A stretch of 64,000 nt of DNA from Toxorhynchites rutilus septentrionalis (GCF_029784135.1 NC_073746.1:283227348-283291347), one strand, 5' to 3'; positions 21,634 to 34,249 are shown, numbered from the stretch's first letter. The notes: a model not told the origin generated them from the sequence alone. Made by a program: numbers and translations.

Positions 21634-21870
21634 AATGGATCAAAAAATCGATATCAAATTTTGTGTGAAAAACAAAATTAAGTGCGCGGACGCACTCCGA
21701 ATGTTGACTGTGTCATACGATAAAGCTATCTTGGACTGAAGCAACGTTTATCTGTGGTTCAAAATGCTCTCACAGGGCCGAGAAGATATGAACGACGAAA
21801 AACGTTTTGGATGCCTGAGCACGTCAACAAAAGACGAAAACATTAATGAAGTGACGAAGATCGTACCGTT
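21634..21870 (+). pseudogene. Mariner transposase N-terminal remnant
   Basis: Starts MDQKIDIKFCVKNKIKCADA and, past an in-frame stop, continues as 'VYLWFKMLSQGREDMNDEKR' and 'STKDENINEV'. This is the helix-turn-helix N-terminus of FLJ37770/SETMAR-like mariner transposases (family pattern IKFC.KL.KSA.E....R.YG..., F.W...F..GRE...D..R.GRPSTS). The rest of the protein resumes at about 22390 after an insertion. Non-functional. Confidence 0.75.
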
Positions 21871-21959
21871 TGCATTGAACAAAATGAACAAATTTTACCA
21901 TTTTTTCATCCGTTCACGTTAACAACTGGTTAATAGACCATTTATCCATCGTCAATCAC

Positions 21960-22380
21960 AATAACCTATAAGTATTCAGACTAAATTCGACAGCACTATC
22001 AGTTGAACTGCGGAACTGCGGTTGAACTGCGGAAGCGAAAAGACCGCTCCTCTCCCATTCGAGACTTTTAGCAAACGGAAAGATCTACAGCATATAGTGC
22101 CTGTCGGAAGTTTCTTCCTTCATCCAAAAATATCATCCGGTCGAAGATGTGATGTTTTGGCCGGACCTACACCCATTACGCGAAGCCGCTGGAGAAGATG
22201 AACCGCTTGAAAAGGGGTGTCTGGAGTCCACCAAGCCTCCAAACGTCCCCCAGCTGCGTCTCATCGAGAACTTCTGGGCAAACCTGGAGCGGAGGGTCTA
22301 CTCCAACAATTTCGTAGCTAAAACGGAGGAGGTATTAATAAATAAATTCAAGAAAGAACTGAAAAACATGCTAACAATAT
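21960..22380 (+). pseudogene. DD37E (ITmD37E/Tc1-type) transposase remnant
   Basis: Piece of an IS630-Tc1-type transposase inserted into the mariner remnant. Visible are FIQKYHPVEDVMFWPDL, then after a frameshift HYAKPLEKM, then back in frame PPNVPQLRLIENFWANLERR and the VYSNNFVAKTEE block. This reproduces the family pattern FIRKYHP.E.VMFWPDLAS.HYAK...PPNVPQARPIE.FW, with its second catalytic D (FWPD) and catalytic E (IE.FW). The first D region is missing. DD37E elements were described in mosquitoes. Confidence 0.7.
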
Positions 22381-22853
22381 GTTTTCGACAGCAATGGCGA
22401 AAGTTTTGGCCAATATTAGCGAACCGTCGAATCACTGTTAGAGAGGTTTCTATGAACCTAAATATATCGATTGGCACGTGCCATTCAATTATTACCAATT
22501 ATTTGGGCATGAGACGAGTTGCGGTAAAATTTGTACCAAAATTGCTCAATGTCGACCAAAAACATCATCGGATTAACATGGCCAAGGAGCTGTTGGACTC
22601 TGTTCGCGACGACCCAAATTTTCTTCAGAGAGTCATAACTGATAATGGATCATGGGTTTATGGTTACGGCGTGGTAACCAAAGCTCAATCATCTCACGTG
22701 CAACAAAGCGGTTGTCAAAAATTAACTGAACATTTTCCCAGCAAAATCTCCAATATTTTTACACACACAACAAACGGGAAGAAAATTAACTACGTTCTGT
22801 TCGATGATAGGCACTTCACAGATGTCGTCTACGTCAGAACAGAACAGAACTAA
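22149..22853 (+). pseudogene. Chimeric open frame: DD37E remnant fused to mariner
   Basis: An uninterrupted 234-residue frame. Residues 1-75 are the DD37E C-terminal piece. Residues from about 93 to 190 are the central part of the mariner transposase (ILANRRITVREVSMNLNISI, then LGMRRVAVKFVPKLLN and the DSVRDDPNFLQRVI block). The mariner's first catalytic Asp, normally in ITGDESWVYGY, is lost (here ITDNGSWVYGY). The last about 45 residues match neither. The fusion is probably an accident of nested insertion; no promoter is evident. Confidence 0.6.
22390..22720 (+). pseudogene. Mariner transposase central remnant
   Basis: Continuation of the transposase begun at 21634: LANRRITVREVSMNLNISIG through VVTKAQSSHV, then homology stops. 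The region with the second and third catalytic Asp is absent. Confidence 0.75.
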
Positions 22854-22859
22854 CATCGG

Positions 22860-24160
22860 CTGGATACAAATGGCGTCCTAAACTGTTAGTAACGTAGAAA
22901 TGTACTCCTGAAAGGGGAAACCCTGGTGTTCAATTTTTTCAGCCATCGAAATTGAAACACTTTATCACTTTATGCTTTTTTCACATAGCATAATATAATT
23001 GTAAATAAATAGACACTTTCAGTAGCCCAGAACACACAAAGTCAAAGTTTGGCAACACTTAGAGAGCCTCCTTGCGCAAACAACCGTTCTCTCTGGCATC
23101 TCTCTTGAAGCCTCGAATGCCTCTTCCTTGCCTGCCATCTCACGAGTCAAAATCAGTAGCAAATTCGCTGCTCATGAATGAAAGTTGTTGAAATGTATAC
23201 ACTCCCGCGCTATGTCCTTTCGTCTCCGTTCAGCACAACCGAACAACTCTCGCTCACGCGGTTTTTAGTCATGCGTGTGTTTGTGCATGTTTTTGCTGTG
23301 TCGCGTTCAGCAAAGGACAAAATAGTGTGGTTTGAGGTTCCCTCCAACTGGTAACTCTCCGGGTGAGGAAGAAACACGTGAGAGAGGCAGCCAAGCAAAT
23401 GGGATACCAGGGAATGTGTGTATCTTTCCTCTGACTGCTGATTGCTGTACAAACATGGCTAGAGTATACACATACACACACAGCCATGCAGACCAGCATT
23501 AACGAGTCAGTCAATCTTGTGCAGAGCATGATACGGGATGAATGGAAGTCACGAAGAAGCATGGCAAAAAGGGCACAATCATCATCATCATTGAGTCGTG
23601 GCGTGGCACAAGGGTATCATCAGCAGTAGCACTAGCCTCAGTGGAAGGACCATATACAAACAGAAAATCCTGGAGGGCAAAAAATTAGCACCATAACACT
23701 TTTTTTTCTTTTTTTTTCGCTAAGTCTTTTTTTGGAAGAGAAACGAACCAAAAAGTGAAGCGATGATGACGATGTTGGTGCGTGCAATACTCGTTGCTTT
23801 CACTCGCATCGTCCTTGTGGTCCTTGTGGTCCTTGCTGTGCTGCTGCTGTTGGTGCTCTTTTTTATCGTCCTAGTAGAATAGGGACTAAATGATTCTGCT
23901 TCTCCAAATATGCTCCTCGCATGACAGAGAACCCAACGTAGAAAAATGCAAGTACCGTTCAGTGGCGGAGGTTTGGAATTCTCTCACTTTGCTTTATCTT
24001 GGTTTTATCTAATGAAGACTGTGCTGTAAATACATAGATTAGAGATGTGTTTTCCCTTTATCGCTTATACAATAGGTCTAAAAAACATGAATACAGAACG
24101 TGTTCTTCATAAATACTTTTAAAGTCATTCTATTTCAAGTAGCATTTTCAATTATCTATA
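22860..24160. other. Low-copy DNA, no gene found
   Basis: Contains ATG-rich and CT-rich short repeats (CATCATCATCATC near 23580; GTGGTCCTTGTGGTCCTT near 23818) but no exon or element that I can define. It may be intronic or intergenic. Confidence 0.45.
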
Positions 24161-24802
24161 CAGGTCGGACTCGGTTATATACAGGCTCGATTATATGTGA
24201 TTCGATTATATACAATTTTGGACTCGATTATATACAGTTTGAAAAAAAAAATATTTTTTTATAGTTCAAATATGACTTATTTCAAGAAAAAATGAAACCT
24301 TTCAACGTTAAGGTGAAATTCAAGTGGCTATTATAAGTAGAGTGGGGTAAAAATCGCAATTTTAGAAGATTTTGCTTGAATCGTTTATATCGATATAGCA
24401 GCGAAATTAAGAAAGATAGAAGTTGGGCTTCAAAGAACAAATTGAAGAGTGGCTTGAGAGATTTGATTGATAGAAACAATCAAGTTTAATATAAATTTTT
24501 GGGATAAGATTAATAATTACGCATTAAAAATTACTAACTTTTAGGTTTTTCACTTCCAAAATGTTATTTAAATGCACTTATTTAGATGTTCCACTACTAT
24601 ATACTGTACTAAATTTTCTCATCTTTCAAATGGAAGCAACAGAATTGGCTTATGTAGCATACTTATTAGTGTAGAGACAGTTTGCGACAACAGAGCCCGA
24701 AACGTATACGTAGAAGGATTTTTCATCAGATATGATCATCTATCACCTCCTGAGATATTCTAGTAAAATTTTTCTTTCGTGTGAGAAAGGTGTTTTCTGA
24801 CT

Positions 24803-25020
24803 TTAAGGGGATGAATCAAAAATTAAATTCCTTTTTGACGTGGGACTACGTCTAACCGGAATATATGGAGGGTAAAATGAAAACCTAAACACAGAACATT
24901 CAGGAAAAATGAAAGATTTCGAATGCTTATAGCTCGAACATTTCGTACTGGATAGGAGAGATGTTTGCATCACTTGATAGGGAATATTTCTACGCATCTA
25001 TCACAACTAACAAAATGTTG
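24803..25020 (-). repeat. GACGTAG-family repeat, minus copy
   Basis: Reverse-oriented copy of the 2740-2870 block: palindrome GACGTGGGACTACGTC at 24837-24852, followed by 'ggaatatatggagggtaaaatg' and 'gaatgcttatagctcgaaca'. Confidence 0.75.
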
Positions 25021-25111
25021 TTTTTCATTAGATAAACAATTGAATAACTGTAAAATATTAGGCGTTATCTAAACGCCCTAACTGCATCGTTTTGATTGGC
25101 CCGATTTACGG

Positions 25112-25690
25112 TTTCCCTAACACAGCCATCAAAACCAAGCAGCCTTGAGGAAATCGGCATTGCAAATACATGAAAGTAGGGGGACTTTTGTTCTCATCGA
25201 AAAATGTTCCCTAACACAGACTTTAAAACCAAGCAGCGAAATCGGCATTGCAAACACACGAAAGAGCCTAGAGGCGAATGAACTGAAAAGTTTAAACCCT
25301 CTTAAAGCCAAAAAGAAGAAGAAGAACACACGAAAGTAGGGGCTTTTGTTCCCACCAAAATGTGTTCCCTAATAGAGATTTCTAAACCAAGGTGCCTGGA
25401 GATCGGTATTTCAAATTCATGCAAGTCGGGGGTATTTTTGTTCCGACTGGAATGTGTTTCCCTAACACAGACTTCAAATCCATGGAGCGTGGGGAAATCG
25501 GCATTGCGAATTCATACAAATCGGGGGTATTTTTGTTCCGATTGAAATGTGTTTCCCTAACACAGACTTCAAAACCGAGGTTTCTGGGGAAATCGGCTCT
25601 GCAAATAAATGCAAACTGCGAGTACTTTTGTCCTCGCTTGCCTTTGTGCAGAGTGGAATATGTCTGTCCTAACATGATCTTCTGAACTTA
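25112..25690 (+). repeat. Minisatellite, five units of about 95 bases
   Basis: Units start with TCCCTAACACAGACTTCAAA at about 25112, 25207, 25365, 25458 and 25552 and end with 'tttttgttccgat ... aatgtgt'. The second unit is lengthened by an A/G-rich insertion near 25300, and the last decays. Open frames on both strands follow the repeat and are not genes. Confidence 0.8.
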
Positions 25691-26124
25691 GGAACCTGGG
25701 AAAATCGTGCAGACACTAGAAGCGAATGAACTTCCCAGTTTCAAGCAAATTTGAGATTCGAGAAGTATGTACACTTTTGGGATGTAAACTTCAGAGGGAA
25801 ATGTAAAATAAAATAATCGTTTGATAATTTTTTTTTGTCTTTATTGGAAAGATTTTCAGCCTTAGGCTGGTTCATCAAACGTTTGATAATTCTTCCGTAC
25901 ATATATTTTGTTCTAGTCATCATACCACACGTAAAAGGTCCGTCATTAAATTTACTTGTAACGAAGAACAATCAATCACAATAAATGAATTGACTTTACA
26001 TGGCATTTCTTCATTTTTTTCACTCACAGAGCAAATATATTGAACTCAATTGAATTTGGAAACTGTTTCATTCAATCAAGAATTTAATCAATACAAACGA
26101 ATGATTGCTAAGCTAATACCATGG

Positions 26125-26510
26125 ACAGACATACAACTGTACTAGCGCTGTACGTGTACAGCGTTGTACAAGTACCACGATAGCATGACACACATACTTT
26201 GGTTATACATTGTACCGCATGTCAGACTGACAATCAGAAGTTTGAATTTATTGCATTGTATTTTCACCAATATTTCAATGAAAAAGGTTTTTATTTAGCG
26301 TCTAAACTATCGAACACAACAAATATGCTTCCAATCTAAGTTATTAACTCAAGAGAAAGTCAATGAAAAGAATGTATACCAAATGTTTTGATTCGTTTTG
26401 TTCATGCTACCCACCACTAACCGTCTATGGCGCTGCGCACAGTACAACTGTAGCCATGTACAGCGGTAAAATAGGTCGGTACAGGTACAGCGATTGTGCA
26501 CACAGTTGCA
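26125..26510. repeat. GTACAGCG-rich inverted repeat region
   Basis: A perfect palindrome CGCTGTACGTGTACAGCG at 26145-26162, and related GTACAGCG and ACAACTGTA words in opposite orientation near 26440-26510, suggest a small MITE of about 350 bases. Ends and target duplication not resolved. Confidence 0.4.
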
Positions 26511-26999
26511 GCGATAAAAATGAAACATCGCGAGAATGACCGTTTATGAAAAATCGTTTCTCGACTCTCGGTCAAAACCGTCAACAAAGCTAGGAGCTTG
26601 TTGCATCAGAAAAGAGCCGATGCGAGATAATACGAATGGCAACTAAAAGTATTGAAGATGTGCTATTCAAATGTACAGGAATTGAACAAGTTCTAAGAAA
26701 CAAGCAACACAAACAAAGCCAAACACTGATGGCTAGAAGCGACCTATAATCATTTGAGCTCTTCTCTTTTTTCGCCTGTTTTGCCATGGCTCGGTTGGTT
26801 GAGTTAATTGCAATGCCAGATGCACTTCAAGTGCAATATTCGCTAGCGTTCACATCTCGAGGGGAAACATAAAACACAAAACGAGCAGAATAAGCGACCT
26901 TCGTTGTTTCGGGCACAGAAAGATTCTGAGAATTTTCCTCAGAGCGACAGCTTATTCTCTTTTCGATTTCCCCCTTCGTTGTTTCTATTCTAGCGGCTG

Positions 27000-27300
27000 C
27001 ATAAGTTTGCCGTTATTGACAGTCCTGTTCGGGAAAGCACACAAATGGATAGAACAAATGTATGGAAAATGGGAATGTTTTAATTTTCACCAATTAAAAC
27101 CATATACAGATTACGGGATTGTAATGTATAGCATATTAAACAAATCTTAGAAAATTTCCGTTTCGATTGGTATGCAAATCGTTAAAATCCGTTCGCAGCA
27201 AAAATATCTATTAAAGTTAACTTTATTTCATAAAAATGTGACCTGTTTTCTGATTTGGCACCCTTAATGTAAGATGTAGTCCTACGTCAAATAAAATTTA
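27000..27300 (+). repeat. Dispersed repeat, partner of 59.9-60.74 kb
   Basis: Almost identical, apart from an insertion there, to 59910-60034 plus 60552-60740 (blocks 'ttcgttgtttctattctagcg', 'gcatattaaacaaatcttag', 'cacccttaatgtaag'). It ends in the GATGTAG/CTACGTC palindrome (27273-27288). Confidence 0.8.
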
Positions 27301-27364
27301 TTTTTTGACTCGATTATATACAGTGAAAAGAAATCGGAGACTGTATATAATCGAGTCCGCGCTG

Positions 27365-29092
27365 TTTTGCAAGAACTTTAAGCGCCCAAAATTGCTCAAA
27401 AATTGACCTATTACCGAGCGCGATCGATAGTTAGTCTTCCAATTTGTACCCTCAATATGTTCCCGAAAGACGCAATCCTAGTTGGAAAGAAATATAAAAA
27501 AACTAATTGCTTTTAGTAACTAAGAGTTATGTATTTAAACATTTCGATGCATTCTAAAATAACTTCTGAAATGATAAACAACCTTATTGAGTGAAATAAT
27601 AATTTCATAGTCCTACATCCGTTCTTCAGAAGTTCTATTTCAAAAGCAAGGCAGATCGTGACTGAACAAAGAAACTGATTGCTCAGTTCTAACTTAGACA
27701 TGGTTTTGTTTCTGCAATCGATTGATGAGAACGTTTAGAACTTCACCTGTGAATGACGGATCTAGAACCGTGTCCAAAAAAGAACCGGAAACTATTGAGA
27801 ACCAGGGCAGTGGGCCCAAAGCGCCTAAGGAGGATGGTTGTATTATACTAACATTATTTATTATACTAACATTATTTCGCTTCTCCTGGTGACTGCCGGA
27901 TACCGGATATACATTTCATCTCTACTCTACTCTACTCTACTCTACACTTTCGCATCTGAATATGTATTCACGTTATGTTGCGATAGTTAGGTTAGGCGCG
28001 ATCCTTTGCTCGATTTCGTCGAGCAAATTACAAAATACGATTTAGTTGTAATGTAGCTTTTGCTGCAAATTTTATTACAGTTAATTTTAATTCACATATT
28101 TTATATTCTGTACTCACAAAAATCGGTTGCATGGATGGAACAGCACACGATTCTAACCTTTTTATAGGCATTCAAACGCGGAATCTGCATTCATATTTTT
28201 ATTAGGTTAAGTTTTTACAAATGAAGGAATTACTTACAAAATATTATGCCTATATAATTTTAGCTATGTTTTTAGACTTAAGTTTTACTAGCTATAAGCC
28301 TTAATTCTATTTGTTTTAGAAATTAATGTTTTAATATAATTCACTGTTCGAATTCACTATATGTGCTTATGGGTTTTCGAATGGTAATGAGCGGATCTTG
28401 TAAAATGCATTGCTTTTTCCCGACTGGACTGTCACCTTGACAACCTACATGTCAGACCGATCCACTCGTCACAGGATCGTTACCAGCAGAGCTGCCAGTA
28501 TCAACACGTTGTGTACCGGGTTTCATATTTAAATTTATGTTCCTTAAAATTTATATTTTGTGGTAACCGAAAATTTAAATCAGTTGCGCACGAACAGATG
28601 TTCACCGTTGGTTAATGTTCCCGATACACAACATAGACTTCTTTCAAACATAGTCTCTGACACTGACACATAGACACTGTGAATGGAGTAATTTTGACAA
28701 TTGTCATAGCGATATTGTATCGTTACAGGGAAAAGTCGATGTAGAGAAATGTCGTAATAGAGAAAAGAATCTCTATGCGTTTTGAAATTATATCCAGGAA
28801 ATCGATACTGTATTTTGGGACAACAAATTATTTCAACATTCTTGATTCCGCCGCATTTCTCAATTTTCAGTATACAATTTGAACAAATCAAAACTAGGAA
28901 GTACAACAGGAACAAGAATTATGCGAGGAATTCTAGTTTTCAAAAATTATGTAGAAATGGAGAGAAATAAAGCAATGTCAGTATCAAATAGAATGACACT
29001 AAATGTAAAACAGAACTATAATGTTCAATTGTATGATCACAAACAGTAAAATGAAAAATTCTACTCGCTGACCCAGTCACTGCATATCGTAG
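27365..29092. other. AT-rich DNA with relics and a microsatellite
   Basis: No gene. Holds a piece of the histone-stem-loop family lacking the loop (27510-27590), a (TCTAC)5 microsatellite at 27921-27945, and a hAT-MITE-like end at 27884-27925. Confidence 0.5.
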
Positions 29093-30520
29093 TTTTTATA
29101 GCTAACTGGCTGACCCGGCAAACTTCGTTCCGCCCAAAATTTATTTTTCGTTATCACATTCACGTTTTTTTTACTAAGCGCACGTTCATAGGTCCAATCG
29201 CTGTTTATTGATTAGAAAATCTGCCCTTCAAAATTACCTTTTACTATAAAATTTCTAGTACTTCTTCCAAAACTCGTCATTATAATATCAAATTATTTTC
29301 AGACACAATCCTCGTTCAAGATTTTTCAACCACTTGCAAATAACATGTTTCTCCGTTACGTGGAATACATATTTGATACAGAAAATATGATAGAATAAAG
29401 GCAGCCCTGAATCGGACAATTCCATTTTTATTTATATAGATAGAAGAAGATATAGGAGTGCATTTGATCACATTAAAAAAAAATTCAATGGTCATGTTTG
29501 GTTGGAATATGTGTTTTATTTTTAAGGGACCCTCTCTCCATTTCCGAGGAGGGAGGGTTGTCATACCATCATAGAAACATTCCTCTTATTCAAAAACCTT
29601 CACATGTCAAATTTGGCTCCATTTGATTGATTAGTTTTAGAGATATGCAATTTGCGTTTCTTGTATGGTAGCCTCCCCTTAGAGAGGAGGGAGGAGTGTC
29701 GAACCATCATAGAAACGTTTATCGATCCCTAAAACCTCTATATGCTAAGTTCAATTTCATTTGTTTAATCAGTTCTCGAGTTGTTCAGTACCCTGTGTCT
29801 ATAAAAATTTATTGCTCCCTAAAATCTCCATATGCCAAATTCGGCTCCATTCGAGTTAGGCAGAAATTTGTTTTTCATTTGTATGGCAGCCCCCCTTAGA
29901 GAGGGAGGAGAAGTGTCGATTCGCCATAGAAACGTTTCGTGTCCCCTAAAAACTCCATATGCCTGATTTGGTTGTACTTGCTTGATTAATTCTCGAGTAA
30001 TGGAGAAATTTGTGTTTCGTTTGTAAGCAGCTCCCCCTTAAAGAGGGGAGTAGAGTGTCTAACTACATTTAACATTTATTGCACCCTAAAACCTCCACAT
30101 AGGAGGCGATCTGGCGTAGTGGTAACATCCATGCCTCTCACGCTAAAGGTCACGAGTTTAATTCTCACTCCCGACATTCTTCCAAAAATGGAAGTAAAAG
30201 TGACGAACCAGCCAAATGAGTTGAAAGTCACTTTAATACAGATAATAAAAAAAAACCTCCATATGCCACATTTGGTTTTATTTGCTTGATTAATTCTCGA
30301 GTAATGCAGAAATTTGTGTTTCATTTATATGGCAGCCCCCCCCCCCCCCCTTAGAGAGAGGGGAAGGGTCTCAAACTATCATGAAAACCTTCCCCGGCCC
30401 CAAAACCCCCTACATACCAATTTTCATGTCGATTGGTTCAGTAGCTTCGGAGTCCATAAGAATCAGACAGGCAGAAAGACAGAGAGACAGACAGACATCA
30501 CTCCATTTTTATATGTGTAG
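29093..30520 (+). repeat. Composite dispersed repeat with internal tandem units
   Basis: Starts with 'ctgacccggcaaacttcgtt' and ends with 'ggttcagtag ... tcagacaggcag' and CAGA-type repeats, a head and tail that occur together in many insect repeats. The middle (29500-30420) holds about five units of 150-170 bases built around 'tatggcagccccccttagag' and 'ctccatatgccaaatttgg'. A second copy lies at 49.16-52.40 kb. No protein is encoded. It could be a non-autonomous RTE-like or other element; I cannot settle the class. Confidence 0.65.
30101..30250 (+). mobile_element. tRNA-derived SINE inside the composite repeat
   Basis: A-box TGGCGTAGTGG and B-box GGTCACGAGTTTAATTC, followed by 'gacattcttccaaaaatgg' and an A-rich tail. 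Target duplication ACCTCCACAT (30091-30100) and ACCTCCATAT (30255-30264). Same family as 17158-17321. Confidence 0.85.
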
Positions 30521-32900
30521 ATTTGGACAAAATTGAAATTGACGATTCTCCCAGCATTTTCCATTTTTTTTCTCGAATTTGTCCAGCTTTTTCGAAAATT
30601 TGGTTTGAATCTACGATCGTTACGGAGAGATCTGGCGCTATGGAGAGCTTTGATTGTATGTACAATAGAGAGATAATGATAATGATAAGTGTGAAAAAGG
30701 GAGTCATCCAAAACAGGATATAGTTTACAGCGGTTATCCATTGTTCTACACACGATGATTTGAAAAGAAGTAAGAGATTTGTGATAGCCTTGTGAAAAGC
30801 TACAGAATATTTGATACCCAGATTCTGGCCAAACTGTTATTCGTTTCATCCATAGTTTAGTTTATCGATTCAAAAATGTTTTAGTACAACATTTCACACA
30901 ATTCATTCAACATTTCAAATTGTTGTTCGTAATCTAGACATTCATCTATCGAGACCCATGATTCTCCTGGATTTTCCGTACTTCGTTTGCTTGAATTTGG
31001 ATTTTAGTTTTATAAAAAAATCGTAGAAAACATAGCATCAACACATTCACCTTTTCTCAAATGCACATCAGTAGTAGAAACTCACACCATCCAACGGTTG
31101 TTAGCGTTATAATATGTGAAAACTTTGGCACGAGGCATAATGGTTGAACCTACGGCTAGAGAGGATTTTTCTATGTTAACAAAACGCCATGTAGGGGGGC
31201 GTACTTGAGAACATTTTTTCTGTCTGCAAGTCAACAATTGTAATAAAAATCAAATTGCTACACTTATTAAAGACTAAGGAAAGTTCCCTCAACCAGAGAG
31301 AAGACAATAAGTTAGCAAAAACAAACCACCTCGAAGGGCAGAAAAAAAGAGCCGACGGAATTTTGTAAATCAATCCCCTTGAAATGTTGTCGTATTATTT
31401 CCTTTTTATGTACCACACCATCGGCTTCGAACCCATCCCAACCCACCTCCAACGGAACTCGCTCTTTGATGGCGAAAGCTTACCAGCAGCAGCAAAAAAG
31501 TCCCTTATAAATGTACATAAACTTTTTTCTACTCCCTCTGCTGCCGCGCTTGTTTCCTGTCAAATTCTCTCCCATGCGGGAGTAGAAGTAGAGAGCTGGT
31601 TTCAGGTTCAACAACAGTAAAAATGCCAACCAGATGAGAGTACTAACAGTTCCGCCGAAAAAAAAACGGGCTTTCACCACACACCTCCTTTTCCCTGTTC
31701 AATTCCACCCACCCGTTTCACTTTCTCCACTGTTTAATGGTACCTCCGGATTTCAGCAAACAAAAAAAGAAAAGCACAGGGGAGAGGGAGGCGATTTACC
31801 GCCACCACCTTCCACCCAACTCGAATCCTTTCCACATTTTTTATTTATCACGAAAACACAAAATTAACACAGAAACCTCCGATGTCCTCCTCCTCCGTCA
31901 TCACCACGGAGAAATATCTGTGAGGGGGACACAGGAAAGGAACAGAATTAGCGTGGAAAAAGGGTCTCTCAGTGCGGTTATCCACACCACTGACGGAACG
32001 CATGCGGCAAGGGTATAACGCGAGAGTGGGGGTGGAAAACAGGTTATTCGCTGACTGTTGAAGCGATGGGTAGAAGCGTCGTCGCTCGTCCTGATAGTGG
32101 TATAATTTATGTTAAAAATGGGCAAACGTTAGTCGGGAAAATTGTAATTAGTAGGATGGTGACAGAGAAAAGTTTGTTGAATAATAGGATGTCTTTTTTG
32201 GGGAGATTTTCCACAGAATTACCCCTACTTGTCGATCAAAATTAATAGCGCTCACTGTGGCACACGATGATGCTGCACCAGTTACTTTGTTGACTTCCTC
32301 CGTTGGAGAAAATTATTTTCCCACCCATATAAAGAAACGCTCACCTCCGGGAGGACCTGTGATATATTTTTTTTCTGGTGCTCATTTCAGCCTCAGCGGC
32401 GGCGTATTCATTTTCTATCTACGAGAGGAGGAATAGAGCAAGTACAGCATCACTATGGATTAATCTCCACCCACCACAACCTGATGGTAGCGGAAAAGAC
32501 ACGACGAAGCGCTGAGTTGGTGATGTATATCAGAGTTTCGCAACGGTTTTATTTTTTGCTTTTCTGACTCGTATTTGGGCCTTCGGATGGGGATGAGCCG
32601 TGAGTACACACATTCATCACCATTTATTTATTCCACAGGAGTCGCGGCAAGTAGAACGAAACACCGCCATCAGTATTCACCTCACCAGCGAGTTGTGATT
32701 TTGGAGACAAGAACGGGAAGGATGTCAAAGGTGGAAGCAATGATAGCTAGAATGTACAATCAGAACCACAGTTGCGAAAAGTTGCTTATGCCCATAGTTA
32801 TTATGCGAAGAACAGATTTGATCAACACCAGAAAAACTGTATTTGTTTTCAAAACCGACCATCTAGTTGTTTTCTAAACATAGTGCATAAGGTGGTCATT
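30521..32900. other. Low-copy DNA, no gene found
   Basis: The stretch 31380-32720 is richer in GC and lacks repeats, as in the neighbourhood of a gene, but I find no exon with both splice sites and a recognisable peptide. Frames on both strands are short and low-complexity. A C12-type homopolymer sits just left (30340-30350). Confidence 0.45.
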
Positions 32901-32934
32901 ACCCGGAATTACAATGTTCATTATCCTATGACCA

Positions 32935-33020
32935 ATTCGACGTTTTTTGACGAGGGACTACGTCTTTGATTTCTATATAGGGAAGGTCAATCTACGAAAA
33001 AAGTAACGGAAAATTGAAAG
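32935..33020 (-). repeat. GACGTAG-family repeat, minus copy
   Basis: GACGAGGGACTACGTC at 32949-32964 followed by 'ttctatatagggaaggtcaa' and 'gaaagatttcaaatgcatat', as in the copy at 24.8 kb. Confidence 0.7.
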
Positions 33021-34249
33021 ATTTCAAATGCATATTACGCAAAATCGTTATTGCGATATATTTTATGCTATGTACCATTATATAGGAAACTTATTCACCA
33101 ATTTTTTAATCAATTATAACATAAACGGTGAACACGAAAACGTAAACAAACAAACGAATGAAGTAGGTACGTATTTTAGATTTTACTCGCTGCTTGCGCT
33201 GTGGGGGAAGAGAAACAAACAACATGATCGCATACAATTCGGGCGTTAGACTCCATGGTGAAGATGGGCAAACCGTTCACGAAAGATACGGAAGGACTAG
33301 TTCGCAAAAAAGTTGAACGAACGAACGAACGCTCTTTAAAAAAGCGAATTGCGAGCGAACTGTTTGGGAACGAATGATGTGCAGCTGAACTGAATACATG
33401 TGGAAATCCGAGTGCGTAGAACGGATCGGATGAAGATAAAAAAAACACTTGGGTAAAACTAAAAAAGATTAAGACATTGTCATTCAAAGGCAAAATGTAT
33501 GTAACGTGACTTATTTTGTTAATGTATGCTAAATTTTGAATTTGAAAGTAGGATTGGTTTCATCATTGCAATTAAATTTGATTCTCGGCAATTCTTTTGT
33601 AATATTTATATACATTCTGTTTACCATAAAAATCTGAAGGAAGCTGTAACAATTCATGGATAAACAAATAAACAAAAGCTATAACAATTGGATAAACAAA
33701 TAATCTTATTGTGGGAAATCAAATTCAAAAAATGTTTTTTAGTTGCTTTGAAACCATTGTATGACCTTTTTTGTGTACGTTTTATCGTTTTCCTGAAAAT
33801 CAAAAGTTCGGTTCGTCGATACGGATTTTTTTCTCTGATTGAACAATTATTAAATATGAACTTTGGTGGAATCTAGGTAGAGTCTCAACATTTGGAGTTC
33901 AGTTCATAAAACAAAAAGTTTTTCTAGAGCCACCATGTGGAGTTTTGAATGAGTGAATTTACGGATTTCTAAAAAAGTTACAAAAGCAATTGTCTTCAGA
34001 GTCTAGTGCCCGTCCGTATCTCTATCCACATATCTTTCTACTTTCATTTAAAAAAATCATAACTCTAAATCCATCTATAAATATGGAGTTTTACAAAATT
34101 GTTGGAAAGTCTATTAACTTTATGGGAAAAATAACATACTTTGAGACAGGAAAAGTTCCACAGGGAACGTTCACGCTATTCAAGAAGAATATCCACCCAT
34201 AGATAATTCTACATACAATTGACAAAAAATATATAGAAGAACAGAGTGT
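33021..34249. other. AT-rich DNA, no gene found
   Basis: Includes a GAACGAACGAACGAAC tract (about 33317-33332) within what may be a MITE (33250-33430). Nothing else is defined. Confidence 0.4.

Larger units (their letters stand above)
24161..27364. mobile_element. 3.2-kb TIR element with TATATACAG subterminal repeats
   Basis: Left end CAGGTCGGACTCGGTTATAT; right end in reverse CAGCGCGGACTCGATTATAT. Several subterminal repeats (CTCGATTATATACA) lie within about 100 bases of both ends (24185-24240, 27307-27350). The CAG start and a TA before the left end suggest a pogo/Tigger-like Tc1-mariner element, but the base pair after the right end is TT. No transposase frame is left; the interior is a minisatellite and other dispersed repeats. 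Confidence 0.55.

Noticed and set aside
25145..25685. Frames on both strands around 25.1-25.7 kb
   Set aside because: They track the 95-base minisatellite and are open on both strands by repetition.
29500..30420. CRISPR-like spaced repeats
   Set aside because: Units are 150-170 bases with no short fixed repeat plus unique spacers; the genome is eukaryotic.
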